Shown: positions 34,912-43,599, counted from the stretch's first letter. The stretch: DNA of 64,000 nucleotides from Candidatus Obscuribacterales bacterium (GCA_019752635.1 JAIELX010000044.1:62001-126000); one strand, 5' to 3'. Made by a program: numbers and translations. The notes: generated from the sequence alone by a model not told the origin.

Positions 34912-35089
34912 CTTACTATGTTAACGAGCTTTTAATGTGGACGGGGCGATAAACGCCCTGATCTCAACCGTGTGTGGTCGAATCCGATTTGGCTGCTTCG
35001 GCTAGCATCACACTGCTTCGCTCTTGCCGGGTTGCGGGGGCTTTCGAATCGATGCCCATTTTCGGGTGGTATAGTTGGAGAAGGAAGTT

Positions 35090-35482
35090 ATGTTGCAACA
35101 ACAAACCAGCCGGAGTTATGTAAAACCAGTGGACAATCGCAAATCAGATCCTTCAGTCTGGAAACAACGGCTAGCTGATGAGGGCGCCCCGCCAAGGCAG
35201 GAAGACACCCTGACTAATCTGTTGATGAAAACGCGTTTGCTTCCGCAAGAAGAAATTTGTCACGCAATGGAAATTGCCGAGTCTCTTGGGCAGCCGGTCG
35301 ATCAGGTTCTTTCGAACACCGGAATTTTGCCGGAAGAGTTGCGCAATCTCCTTGTAAAAGCAGCTAACTTTATTGAGCGTGGACTTGTGTCGGAGGCGCT
35401 GGCGATTGACGGGCTGCATGTCGCTCACCGCAAACGTCTATCTTTCGAAGGCGGCTTATCTTACTTTGGCTGGGGTTGGTGA
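35090..35482 (+). CDS. Protein of unknown function, paralogue of the 34459 gene
   Basis: A 130-residue soluble protein. Shared pattern with the upstream paralogue: QTSRSYVKPVDNRK, WKQRLADEG, then LTNLLMKTRLLPQEEICHAM and VDQVLSNTGILPEELRNLLV, and a C-terminus rich in Trp/Tyr (LSYFGWGW). The Trp-Gly ending is reminiscent of the repeats at 18-22 kb but that may be chance. ATG at 35090 has GGAGAAGGAAG upstream. It has its own promoter and overlaps the convergent esterase gene by 27 bases. Confidence 0.7.
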   Translation: MLQQQTSRSYVKPVDNRKSDPSVWKQRLADEGAPPRQEDTLTNLLMKTRLLPQEEICHAMEIAESLGQPVDQVLSNTGILPEELRNLLVKAANFIERGLVSEALAIDGLHVAHRKRLSFEGGLSYFGWGW

Positions 35483-36385
35483 GTCCGGGCCGCTCTGCAG
35501 GTTCTTCTTGAAAAATTCAATGGTGCGTTCTACCGCTGTGCGACTGCTAAGCGTATGCCCTTCGTCGGGAACGATCAAGCATTCGACTTTTAGCCCTGCT
35601 GCTGTCATTTTATCCGCTAGTTCTGAAGACTGTGCCGAGGGCACAACCGTATCGCGCTTACCGTGAACGATCAACAGTGGCGCATCGTCCGCAGACAGCC
35701 TGTTGACAGGACTGGCGCCATTGCGCGCCGCTTGTGAATTTCCGGCCATTAAAATTGCCAGTGGACCGTTTGGATCGTTAAAGTCTAGTTCCGCGTCCGG
35801 ACCCTGTTGTTTGGGAATCGACGCAAAGTCTGTCGGACCAGCCCAGTCGCACGCTGCCTGCACCGCTGTTTCTCTTTTCTCGTCCTTGGGCTCATTACCT
35901 TCAGCAATGACTGCGATATCGCCCGTGGTGCCAAGCAAGGCGGTTAGGTGACCACCGGCGCTGTGTCCCCATGCGCCGATTTTATTCGGATCGAGCTTGT
36001 ACTGTGCGGCATTTTTGCGCAACCAGCGAACGGCTTCCTTGCAGTCGTTTATCTGCGCCGGGTGAGGCTCATGTTGGGCCAGCCTGTAGTTGATGCTTGC
36101 TACTGCAAAACCTTGAGACACCATTAACGGTACTGCCAGGGGATGATTCTTATCCCCGGCAACCCAGGCGCCACCATGAATCCAAACCACGACAGGGAAA
36201 GGTCCCTCGCCTTCCGGCACATACAAATCTAATTGTTGGAAGGGATTTTGCGATTTGTCCACATAGAAGATGTTGCGGTGAACTGAGATTGGCTCCGGTT
36301 TCTGGCTGGTCGCTCCTACAAATAGAACGAATATAACGCTAACCGCGGCGAGCAGCGCTAACGGAAGCAGAGTTCTTTTCGTCAT
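35456..36385 (-). CDS. Secreted or membrane-anchored alpha/beta-hydrolase (esterase, BD-FAE-like)
   Basis: A 309-residue serine esterase. The N-terminus is a signal/anchor segment (LLPLALLAAVSVIFVLFVGA). Oxyanion motif VVWIHGGAWVAGDKN; nucleophile GAWGHSAGGHLTAL; catalytic Asp in LIVHGKRDTVVPSAQ; catalytic His in VPDEGHTLSS. These match carboxylesterases of the Abhydrolase_3/BD-FAE group. It starts within four bases of the end of the upstream secreted protein gene, so the two are co-transcribed. Substrate unknown. Confidence 0.88.
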   Translation of the reverse strand: MTKRTLLPLALLAAVSVIFVLFVGATSQKPEPISVHRNIFYVDKSQNPFQQLDLYVPEGEGPFPVVVWIHGGAWVAGDKNHPLAVPLMVSQGFAVASINYRLAQHEPHPAQINDCKEAVRWLRKNAAQYKLDPNKIGAWGHSAGGHLTALLGTTGDIAVIAEGNEPKDEKRETAVQAACDWAGPTDFASIPKQQGPDAELDFNDPNGPLAILMAGNSQAARNGASPVNRLSADDAPLLIVHGKRDTVVPSAQSSELADKMTAAGLKVECLIVPDEGHTLSSRTAVERTIEFFKKNLQSGPDSPTPAKVR

Positions 36386-37053
36386 AAATTGCCTGAAAAC
36401 ACATGATGGCTTTCGCCGCCCGGTCCGGGAACGACCGTGGCTACGTTGCCCTGCGGGCTTACAACATTAAATCCGCCGTTTTGGCGCGGAATCAAGGCGG
36501 CACTTGTGCCGTCCGGGCGCGTGATGGTGTAACCGCCATCCATACGAGGAGCCAGTGTACCTAGTGAGCCGTCCTCTCCCAGTACGGCATAGCTTCCGCC
36601 TGGCGTTTTTTGAAACGTCATACTGTGACCGCCGCCAATTACAGAGACGGAACCATCCGGCATTTTTGTTACTTTAGATTTGGCGCCGTTTGGCCAGTAA
36701 ATGGTGTACATGCTGTTTCGCTTCTTCTCCGGGAAGGGCCATTCCGGTTTCTCCTCCATATCCGGAGGCAAATCGGTATCCATTCCGCCAGTCAGCAGTG
36801 CTGCCGCTGCGCTGCCGACGCCGCCGACATCCGCTGCTACTGTATTCACTGTTGCGTGCCAGAGCCGATTGAGCGGACCGGGTTGTTTGCCTGCAAATTG
36901 TTTGCTTGAGTTATTGGGATTTTGGCTGTAATGACTGAAATCCGGCGGATTAAGCGCTGCAGGTGAGTGCAAGAGTTGCGTGTACGACTCTTGCGCGCAC
37001 ACAGGTAAAATCGACATTGACACCGCTAAAAGGGTGCCGGTTGCAATCTTCAT
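36382..37053 (-). CDS. Secreted protein with repeated glycine-rich strands
   Basis: A 223-residue protein with a signal peptide (MKIATGTLLAVSMSILPVCA, cut after CAQ or nearby). The C-terminal 110 residues contain short repeated beta-type units: YTIYWPNGAKSKVTKMPDGS, MTFQKTPGGSYAVLGEDGS, YTITRPDGTSAALIPRQNGG and NVVSPQGNVATVVPGPGG. The family is not recognised. ATG at 37053; a GTG three codons earlier is possible. It overlaps the esterase gene by four bases, so the two are probably co-transcribed. Confidence 0.75.
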   Translation of the reverse strand: MKIATGTLLAVSMSILPVCAQESYTQLLHSPAALNPPDFSHYSQNPNNSSKQFAGKQPGPLNRLWHATVNTVAADVGGVGSAAAALLTGGMDTDLPPDMEEKPEWPFPEKKRNSMYTIYWPNGAKSKVTKMPDGSVSVIGGGHSMTFQKTPGGSYAVLGEDGSLGTLAPRMDGGYTITRPDGTSAALIPRQNGGFNVVSPQGNVATVVPGPGGESHHVFSGNL

Positions 37054-37091
37054 GAGATTCACCCGGGTAATTGAAATCTATTAAGCTCCCT

Positions 37092-37097
37092 ATTATA
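37092..37097 (-). promoter_or_regulatory. Candidate -10 for the leftward secreted-protein/esterase operon
   Basis: Read leftward, a TATAAT lies about 40 bases before the ATG at 37053. No convincing -35 hexamer is present. Confidence 0.35.
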
Positions 37098-37158
37098 CCG
37101 TCTCCCGGGACCGGCGATACGTGATTGAATTGCTTGCTGAGCGAAGCGTAAAGGATAC

Positions 37159-37590
37159 TTGTTGCCGGTGAGCGAATCTCGATTTGACGACGTCGAATTC
37201 TCATACACCGACGGCTGGTATGTCGCTATTGCTCTACGTCCTTACATCGCCAGTCAGGGCAATACCGCCGAGGAAGCCGGTTCCAACCTTCTTGAAGCGC
37301 TCGCCTTGCATGACGATTATCCGACTTCAACCAGGCCGATCGATCGAATGAGTCGGGCTGATGAAGCCGTTTTCACCAAGCTGACTTTCCGGCAAATCAG
37401 GTTTAAGCTGGAAAATGCCGGATTCACGGAAGTTCGGCAACTTGGCAATCATGCTAAGTTCGTGCGTCGCGAGGACTCTCAGATTTCCACTGCCGTGATG
37501 CCGCATTACATTGAGATTGCGTCCTCAGTGTTGGCTTCCATTGTGAGACAATCGGGATTGGACCCGGTTTATTTTTGGGAGTGTTTGTGA
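37159..37590 (+). CDS. Fused HicB-like / HicA-like toxin-antitoxin protein
   Basis: A 143-residue protein that looks like an antitoxin and toxin of the HicAB family in a single chain. Residues about 10-52 match HicB (YTDGWYVAIALRPYIASQGN then TAEEAGSNLLEALALHD). Residues about 75-135 match HicA: LTFRQIRFKLENAGFTEVRQ, GNHAKFVRRED with the HicA-type His at 98, and SVLASIVRQSGLD. HicA is an mRNA interferase, normally encoded separately from HicB. Start is one of two adjacent TTG codons at 37159 behind AAGGAT. The end overlaps the next gene by four bases. Confidence 0.68.
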   Translation: MLPVSESRFDDVEFSYTDGWYVAIALRPYIASQGNTAEEAGSNLLEALALHDDYPTSTRPIDRMSRADEAVFTKLTFRQIRFKLENAGFTEVRQLGNHAKFVRREDSQISTAVMPHYIEIASSVLASIVRQSGLDPVYFWECL

Positions 37591-38048
37591 GTTCTTCCGC
37601 CGAGACGTCAAACAAAGCTGCAGCACCGAAAGAAACCGGGTGTACGGTACTTCTGTATGATGGTGTATGCGGGCTTTGCAACAATGTGGTGCAGTTCGTG
37701 TTGCCGCGTGATCACAAGCAACAGTTTTACTTTGCCTCGCTCCAAAGTGAGTATGCTCATGGAATATTGCAGCGCTACGGCAAGAATTCCGATGTGCTAA
37801 GCACAGTCTATTGTTTGGAAAATACCAATACGGCCGACGAGAAATTGCATTCGAAATCGCGCGCCGTCATTTGTGTTGTATCGAAATTGGGCTTTCCTAT
37901 GAGTTTAGTGTCGATCGGAATCATCCTGCCTTCGTTTGTGCGTGATGCTCTGTACGATTTTGTTGCCACCAACAGATACAAATGGTTCGGCAAGCATGAT
38001 GTGTGCCTGGCGCCTACCTCTCAAGACAAAGAGCGATTCCTCGGCTAA
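37587..38048 (+). CDS. DCC-family (DUF393) thiol-disulfide oxidoreductase-like protein
   Basis: A 153-residue protein with the family signature VLLYDGVCGLCNNVVQFVLP, carrying the paired cysteines CGLC, and RDHKQQFYFASLQSEYA directly after. The family's redox function is presumed, not shown. GTG at 37587 overlaps the previous stop (GTGA) and has GGGAGTG upstream; a TTG at 37575 is the alternative. Confidence 0.88.
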   Translation: MSSSAETSNKAAAPKETGCTVLLYDGVCGLCNNVVQFVLPRDHKQQFYFASLQSEYAHGILQRYGKNSDVLSTVYCLENTNTADEKLHSKSRAVICVVSKLGFPMSLVSIGIILPSFVRDALYDFVATNRYKWFGKHDVCLAPTSQDKERFLG

Positions 38049-38200
38049 CGTCTTTCAAAATTGCCGGTAGTACCTGTGTAATTTCCCGGGCTGTCGGAAG
38101 TTTGCCGTAATCGCGCGCTAGCATCAAATCAGTTGCCGCAACGAAGGTGTTCGTTGGCAGCTGCGATGGCGGTAGTGGTCAGAACCTTTGGTGAACAACG

Positions 38201-41149
38201 ATGAAGCAGGTACAAGTTGTGGATGGAGCAGTCGGCAATGAGTCGGCGGTAAAGCGGCAAAGGTCGCGCGAGTTTGGACTGCTGAACGTGCGTGGTGTCG
38301 TTCTTCCGATTCTTCAAATTTTCGCATGCGCGCTTGTTCTTCCCTGCTTCGGTAATACCGGAGTTTCCGCAGGGCATACGCTGGCAAACATCTGTATAGC
38401 CTTGCTAGTGCCTGTTATTAACTCAATGTTGATTCACTACGAAAAGGAAAAATCTGGAAGTCCTGAATTGCTCTGGTTTGCTGGTAGCATCGCTTGCGGT
38501 ATTGCTACCGTGTATGTTCCGATTTTCCTTTGGCTGCCGGGCTGTTTCTCTGTATTAGGGCTGGTCTGGTTTCTGACCGGGGGGGTAGCTTGCGCTCCTG
38601 TTTGGCTGGCGCTTTGGCCTGCGCTGGTGCTGGACGGAAGGACGGCAATGCCTGTTGCAAGTCAGCGGATTAGTTTGATAGTGACGCTGTTTTTAGTTTT
38701 TGGGTGCGTCATTTTTGGACTCTCCGGGGTGTTGTTTGTTCCGCTGGCATACGTTTTCATTTTTGTTGTTTTTACAACCGGCGTTCTTTTCTCTGTTTGT
38801 CCTGCTTTATCATTGGCGGTAACGACTCGCTTGCTGTCCGGAATTGCTTGCGGTAGTAATGTCCGCCATCGGCGGGCATTGTTCGGTCTTGGTTTGGCGT
38901 CGGGAATCATGTTAGTGTTGTTGCCTGACTTCAGTTTGATGGTTACCAGATTTGCTCTGAAGAAAGCCGAATCATATGATGTTGGAACCGCCAGTGCTGC
39001 GGTTCGAATGCTTCGCCGGTTCGGTAATCCTGAGCAGATCGGCGATGCGTGCCGAGATCCTTTGCGAGCCGCTTTGGATGTGCCCGCCTTATTGTTTCGA
39101 AACGCAGGGAAGTCGGCAATGGCTATTCCTACTTACTATCGTGTGACGGGTAATTATTGTCGCCCTGAGGAGCATCCGGTTCGACTCGACCGCGCCCTGG
39201 AAGAAAGAACCGGAGTACGTGAAGCCATCGCGCGGCAAGAGAGTTTGCTTGCCGGCGAAGATATCGGTCCGGCAATCAACGGACTGAGTTTGAGTGAGTC
39301 CCTGTTACGAGCTGAAGTTTCAGAATCGGGAGCTTTGGCCAAATCTGTTTGGACGTTGGCATTCTCGAACAACACAACTATCAACCAGGAAGCTCGAATG
39401 GAGTTCCTAATGCCATCACATGCGGTGGTTTCGGGTGTTTGGATTTGGATGAACGGCACAAAGTGTCGTGCCGACATCGAGCCGCGAGAAGCGGCCCGCA
39501 GCAAGTACACGGAGGTTGTTCGCGTGCGGCGGCGCGACCCGGTGCTGGTTACAACGACTGGACCGAACAAAGTGTTGGCGCAGTGTTTCCCCGTTCCGGC
39601 AGCAAGTACCCTGCGGATAGAACTCGAGTTCGCGTATCCTGTCTCGTTTGAAAAGGATCGCTCGTACCTCCCGCTTCCGATAATTGCAGCGGGTAATTTT
39701 GCAATTTCTCGTCCGCACGTGGTTGAGACTCCGCACGGTGAAATTGAGCAGGTCTGCGATGAGCAATTGCGAAAGAACAGCAGGCGAAATCGGGGTTTGA
39801 ATCATCCCCCCGCTACGGTGGTTTCGTCCGCCGCGAAAGTTGAATTTGTCAGGGTTCGGCGCCGACCGCTATCTTCGTTGTTTGTGGTCATCGATGGCGG
39901 CAAGGAAATGGCTGCCGCTTCCATGGAAATTCTTCGAGGAATCGAACGAGCTAATCCAACTATTCCCCTGAGCGTTTCTATAGCGTCCGATGAGGAGACC
40001 GCCATTCACTGGCCGAGGATCGATCAGGGGGACAATTGGAAAGGCCAGCTGCAGCGGTTGAAAAACTACACTTTTGTCGGCGGACCCGATAACTTGCCTG
40101 CGCTTGTGCATGCCTCGATGTCGGCGTCTGCCCGGCCGAATTCGGGAGTGTTTTGGATTCACGGTCCGCAACCATACTTGTATGGCTCCGCGCCACCAGG
40201 CCAAATTGCCAATTTCTTTGCGGAGCTTAAAGATTCCGGTGTCGTGCTTAGCGAGTACGAGGCTGTTCCCGGACCGAACAAGATTGTGCAGTCGATGGAA
40301 GATCCGTTGCGTGTTTCCAGACCAATTCAGATCGATTCGGTTATGCGGACCGGGTCCGTGTCTGAGGATGTCGAGCGCCACCTTAACTACCTTTTCGGAC
40401 GCAGCGATCTGCCAACGCCTCGATTTGCTCTTCTAACCTCGGGGGTGAGGGCCGCCAAAGCCAGCGCCGGGGAAGACGGCTTGCTTCGGTCTCTTTGTGC
40501 CCGCGATCGGGTTGGAAGACTGATTGCCGCTGGTGACACGGAAAAAGCTACTCAGGTGGCTTGCAACCATGAAATTGTCAGTCCGGTTACCGGTGCGGTG
40601 AAAATCGACGATAGCGCCGCGGTGGCGTCAATGTCGTTCGCCGTGCCAAACATCCAGCCGTATGAGCCAGGGCTGGATGGCGCCGTGAGGTGCCTGGCAC
40701 GCAACGCACTTGCGTTATGGTTTGAGCGGATAACGAGCCAGTTGGACCGGTTGAACGCCTCGGAATCTTCTTCCTTTAGTCAGTTTAATAGGCTCAACGT
40801 TGCCCCGGGAAGTTCAGCCTCGATTGGTTTCTCCACCTCCGCCACCGCAGTGGCTCCGCCGCAGTCCACCCGGCTGCCGGAGCAATCGTCCGGGCTTCAG
40901 TCCCTGTTGACCGACAGCCGCGACAGGCTTAAGTTGAGCGGTTTCAGAGCGGAGCTTGTGCCGCTGCTCGTGTTAATCGCGAAACTGATAGGTCTTGCCT
41001 GCTTCTGTATCTCAGCGTTCCGTATCGTTAGTTCATCCTGCCTGTCGAGACCTCAAAAAATCCAGCGCGGTGTCGGTCTTGCTTTTTTGCTTATTGTTTG
41101 CAGTTTGATTTGCGGGTGTTTAGAAGAGATCTTCTTTCTTCTGGTGTAG
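38201..41149 (+). CDS. Large integral membrane protein with VIT domain (PEP-CTERM/exosortase-associated type)
   Basis: A 982-residue protein. About eight hydrophobic segments fill the first 270 residues. A VIT (vault inter-alpha-trypsin) domain follows near 370-490 (WTLAFSNNTTINQEARMEFL, DIEPREAARSKYTEVVRVR, LELEFAYPVSF). The region 545-740 may be a degenerate von Willebrand type A fold (SLFVVIDGGKEMAAASMEIL). Two further hydrophobic segments end the protein. This layout resembles the integral membrane proteins that accompany exosortase/PEP-CTERM sorting. I see no exosortase or PEP-CTERM substrate in the window, so the association is by resemblance only. Confidence 0.75.
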   Translation: MKQVQVVDGAVGNESAVKRQRSREFGLLNVRGVVLPILQIFACALVLPCFGNTGVSAGHTLANICIALLVPVINSMLIHYEKEKSGSPELLWFAGSIACGIATVYVPIFLWLPGCFSVLGLVWFLTGGVACAPVWLALWPALVLDGRTAMPVASQRISLIVTLFLVFGCVIFGLSGVLFVPLAYVFIFVVFTTGVLFSVCPALSLAVTTRLLSGIACGSNVRHRRALFGLGLASGIMLVLLPDFSLMVTRFALKKAESYDVGTASAAVRMLRRFGNPEQIGDACRDPLRAALDVPALLFRNAGKSAMAIPTYYRVTGNYCRPEEHPVRLDRALEERTGVREAIARQESLLAGEDIGPAINGLSLSESLLRAEVSESGALAKSVWTLAFSNNTTINQEARMEFLMPSHAVVSGVWIWMNGTKCRADIEPREAARSKYTEVVRVRRRDPVLVTTTGPNKVLAQCFPVPAASTLRIELEFAYPVSFEKDRSYLPLPIIAAGNFAISRPHVVETPHGEIEQVCDEQLRKNSRRNRGLNHPPATVVSSAAKVEFVRVRRRPLSSLFVVIDGGKEMAAASMEILRGIERANPTIPLSVSIASDEETAIHWPRIDQGDNWKGQLQRLKNYTFVGGPDNLPALVHASMSASARPNSGVFWIHGPQPYLYGSAPPGQIANFFAELKDSGVVLSEYEAVPGPNKIVQSMEDPLRVSRPIQIDSVMRTGSVSEDVERHLNYLFGRSDLPTPRFALLTSGVRAAKASAGEDGLLRSLCARDRVGRLIAAGDTEKATQVACNHEIVSPVTGAVKIDDSAAVASMSFAVPNIQPYEPGLDGAVRCLARNALALWFERITSQLDRLNASESSSFSQFNRLNVAPGSSASIGFSTSATAVAPPQSTRLPEQSSGLQSLLTDSRDRLKLSGFRAELVPLLVLIAKLIGLACFCISAFRIVSSSCLSRPQKIQRGVGLAFLLIVCSLICGCLEEIFFLLV

Positions 41150-41171
41150 TTGAAACTACCGACACGAACCT

Positions 41172-41203
41172 GAGCCAAGCACCCGGAACGGGGTGCTTGG
41201 CTC
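41172..41203 (+). terminator. 13-bp hairpin after the VIT-domain gene
   Basis: GAGCCAAGCACCC (41172-41184) pairs perfectly with GGGTGCTTGGCTC (41191-41203) around a GGAACG loop, 23 bases after the stop. T-run absent immediately after; ATTTTT comes 15 bases later. Confidence 0.65.
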
Positions 41204-41272
41204 ACTCAAAAGGGTGATTTTTCGAAGACTTCATGCCCTAGTTTATGCGCAGTTTAAGCAATTGGTACTATC

Positions 41273-41428
41273 ATGGAAACAGGCTTGGCTCTTGAGTCTC
41301 GCGCCCGCGCAGATGGTGTCGGCAAAGTTCGTGTCGAAGGTCCGTCCTTCAATTCCGATCCGTTTACGTTGAAACTCAATGAGGGCGAAAATCCTTTACG
41401 CAGGCTTGTTGTTGAGCGAAACAGATGA
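41273..41428 (+). CDS. Possible small protein or gene remnant, 51 residues
   Basis: The frame reads METGLALESRARADGVGKVR, then VEGPSFNSDPFTLKLNEGEN and ends RRLVVERNR. Its composition looks like coding sequence, but there is no good ribosome binding site and no family match. It may be the N-terminal remnant of a lost gene. The rest of the 41204-41585 gap holds nothing identifiable. Confidence 0.3.
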   Translation: METGLALESRARADGVGKVRVEGPSFNSDPFTLKLNEGENPLRRLVVERNR

Positions 41429-41585
41429 GCAGATTCCGTGTTACTTTACTGCTGGCTTAGGGTAAGTCACCTAGCAATATCATCCATCCCGGAGGCAATA
41501 TTTTTCCCGTGCCGATCTTACAAAAGTGCTCTTGTCGCGCTTGCCTATAGGTATGCAACTTATTCATCGTCAAGAAGAACGAATA

Positions 41586-42506
41586 ATGCGCCTGAACAGA
41601 GAAACCGGGCAACCGGTTCCCCTTGTTTGCGGCCCTCATACTTTTTTACTGCCGGCAGTTCCGTCACCGTGGAATCATATTCGCCTTGAGCATCTTTTGA
41701 TTGAGCAGGTCGAGAATCCTGAATGTTATTCCGGAACGGAACATTTCATAAGCAGTCTCGTAAGTTCATCGCCCGTTCGTGCCGTATTGACGAAGGACGG
41801 CCGGAGGAAGGAGCATATGATTTGCCCGTCTGATCTTGTAATTTCACCCGTTCTTCAGAGCACTGGTTGGCGCTGTGGTGATCGCCATGAAGGGCTGGTC
41901 GTTGCCTTGTCGAATCAGTCTCTCCGTGAGCTTGCTTTTACGGGTGATTTGGATTTCGAAATTGTTTTCAATGCGCCAGTGCAAGATTCGTTTCTCTCTG
42001 CTTGCATGACTGAGCTTCATCGCGAAAAGCGTAGCTCATTTCCGGGGGGCGCCTTGTACGGGGATTCGATTGCAACCACTATGGCTGCGCACTTGCTGAC
42101 TCATTATTCCGCTGCACGAGTGCGCTCGACGCAAGCCAAAGGTAAGTTCGACAGCCGGACCTTGAATTTGGTCGTCGACTATCTTAAGACTAATGCTTGC
42201 GAAGGCATTTCTTTGACACAGCTCGCTTCTCTGGCTCATATGAGCCCTCATCATTTCCTTCGGACATTCAAAGCCTCTACGGGAATGACGCCCCATCAAT
42301 ATCTCATCAATCATCGTGTTGCCCTTGGAAAAGACTTGCTTTACTCGTCTGATTTTACGATCAAGCAAGTCGCTAAAATGGTTGGTTTTTGTGATGCCGG
42401 ACACTTCAGCCGACATTTCAAACGATTGACCGGCGTTAGTCCGGGAGTGTACGCCGGAAGGGTGGCAAAGGAACTTGAAGGCGGAAGTGCGGAAGGTGTC
42501 TCGTAA
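41586..42506 (+). CDS. AraC-family transcriptional regulator
   Basis: A 306-residue regulator. The N-terminal half (about 1-190) is a sensor domain of the AraC-type cupin kind, without recognisable ligand. The C-terminal AraC helix-turn-helix pair is clear: ISLTQLASLAHMSPHHFLRT, FKASTGMTPHQYLINHRV, then TIKQVAKMVGFCDAGHFSRH and FKRLTGVSPGVY. ATG at 41586 has AAGAAG eight bases upstream; ATG at 41553 is an alternative. It ends about 30 bases before a response regulator, so the two may be one transcript. Target genes unknown. Confidence 0.9.
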   Translation: MRLNRETGQPVPLVCGPHTFLLPAVPSPWNHIRLEHLLIEQVENPECYSGTEHFISSLVSSSPVRAVLTKDGRRKEHMICPSDLVISPVLQSTGWRCGDRHEGLVVALSNQSLRELAFTGDLDFEIVFNAPVQDSFLSACMTELHREKRSSFPGGALYGDSIATTMAAHLLTHYSAARVRSTQAKGKFDSRTLNLVVDYLKTNACEGISLTQLASLAHMSPHHFLRTFKASTGMTPHQYLINHRVALGKDLLYSSDFTIKQVAKMVGFCDAGHFSRHFKRLTGVSPGVYAGRVAKELEGGSAEGVS

Positions 42507-42537
42507 GCTTGGGGATTATCGGGGTTTTATCCAGTAG

Positions 42538-43221
42538 ATGAATGTATCCGTGAACAGGGTTCGAATTCTGGTGGCGGAAGATCAAGCGATCTTGCGCAGC
42601 GGATTGCGAATTATTTTGGAACGCTTCGAGGATTTGGAAATAGTTGGGGAAAGCCACGATGGCGTGGATGCTCTTGAGCGTGTTTTCGAGCTGAAACCAA
42701 ATGTGGTGCTGATGGATATCTTGATGCCTCAGATGGATGGTATCGAGGCAACGAAAGAAATCAAAAGGCGCTTTCCCGATGTGAAAGTGATTATTTTCAC
42801 GATGTACAGTCGCAATGATGATGTTTTCGGTGCGCTAAGTGCCGGTGCCGACGGCTACTGCATGAAGGATGTCGAACCCGAAGCTTTGTATCGTGCAATT
42901 AAGGCTGTTAGTCTTGGGGCGAGTTGGCTTGATCCTGCCATCGCGGAACGCGTCTTGAAGGCCGCTTTGGAGAGCAATGAGAGGAACGTGCTGCAACCTG
43001 ACCTTCCTGCCAAAACATCAAGACCTCGATTCGATTTGACCGACCGCGAACTGCAGGTGCTCTCAGGAATAGTCGACGGATTGTCCAATCAGGAGATCGC
43101 CGATCGATTGTTTCTCAGCGCTGAAACGGTGAAAACTCATATCAGGCGCATCATGCAGAAATTGGGCGTCGCCGACCGCACGCAAGCTGCGGTTAAGGCG
43201 CTGAAAGAGGATATTCTCTAG
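42538..43221 (+). CDS. NarL/LuxR-type response regulator
   Basis: A 227-residue response regulator. Receiver domain about 8-125: VRILVAEDQAILRSGLRIIL with acidic pocket, the phosphorylation Asp in VVLMDILMPQMDG, and the conserved FTMYS and ADGYCMKD strands. LuxR-type helix-turn-helix at about 165-222 (LTDRELQVLSGIVDGLSNQE, IADRLFLSAETVKTHIRRIM). ATG at 42538. No histidine kinase is adjacent; the orphan sensor kinase at 7981 is a formal but unproven partner. Confidence 0.93.
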   Translation: MNVSVNRVRILVAEDQAILRSGLRIILERFEDLEIVGESHDGVDALERVFELKPNVVLMDILMPQMDGIEATKEIKRRFPDVKVIIFTMYSRNDDVFGALSAGADGYCMKDVEPEALYRAIKAVSLGASWLDPAIAERVLKAALESNERNVLQPDLPAKTSRPRFDLTDRELQVLSGIVDGLSNQEIADRLFLSAETVKTHIRRIMQKLGVADRTQAAVKALKEDIL

Positions 43222-43393
43222 CGGGTTCTGTAACGGTTCTTCGACGTAATCTGTGAATCACTGTATTCCGGGCGAACACGCGTTGGAACATCTCGTCTGC
43301 TTCCGGCGCACGATTGTGAGCCAGAAAATAGCGTCCTGCGAGCATCATGGCGTCGCGACTTGTTTGAAGCGCATTTAAGAATTTATCCATCAT
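43193..43393 (-). CDS. Possible small basic protein, 66 residues
   Basis: The leftward frame begins MMDKFLNALQTSRDAMMLAG and ends RTVTEPAREYPLSAP. It overlaps the response regulator end by 29 bases and lacks a ribosome binding site. An upstream extension to 43561 has coding-like but anonymous sequence. Weak call. Confidence 0.25.
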   Translation of the reverse strand: MMDKFLNALQTSRDAMMLAGRYFLAHNRAPEADEMFQRVFARNTVIHRLRRRTVTEPAREYPLSAP

Positions 43394-43541
43394 GTTACCA
43401 AGGTAAACGCTAGGGGCTCCTGTATCATCTCCGCGGCGAATGATTTTGCGTCCCCCGACGGCGGGAAAATCCTTTGGAGGCGCTCCGGCTCTTCGGCAAG
43501 CCTGCTCGCCTCCGCGCGTAGACTGCGACGAATCCCTCTTC

Positions 43542-43559
43542 GCGGCGGTAAACCGCCGC
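43542..43559. other. GC-rich hairpin in the gap before the Coa1-like gene
   Basis: GCGGCGG (43542-43548) pairs with CCGCCGC (43553-43559) around a TAAA loop. The surrounding 43222-43571 gap contains no other supported feature. It may be a terminator or part of a small dispersed palindrome. Confidence 0.4.
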
Positions 43560-43571
43560 AAAGAGCTACGC

Positions 43572-43599
43572 TTGGCCGGAATAGATCAGTGCGTATAAT
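43572..43599 (+). promoter_or_regulatory. Sigma-70 type promoter for the Coa1-like gene
   Basis: TTGGCC (43572-43577) and a consensus TATAAT (43594-43599) are 16 bases apart, about 50 bases before the ATG at 43650. Confidence 0.6.

Noticed and set aside
42555..42575. GGGTTCGAATTC resembling a tRNA T-arm
   Set aside because: It lies inside the response regulator frame and no acceptor or anticodon stem fits around it.
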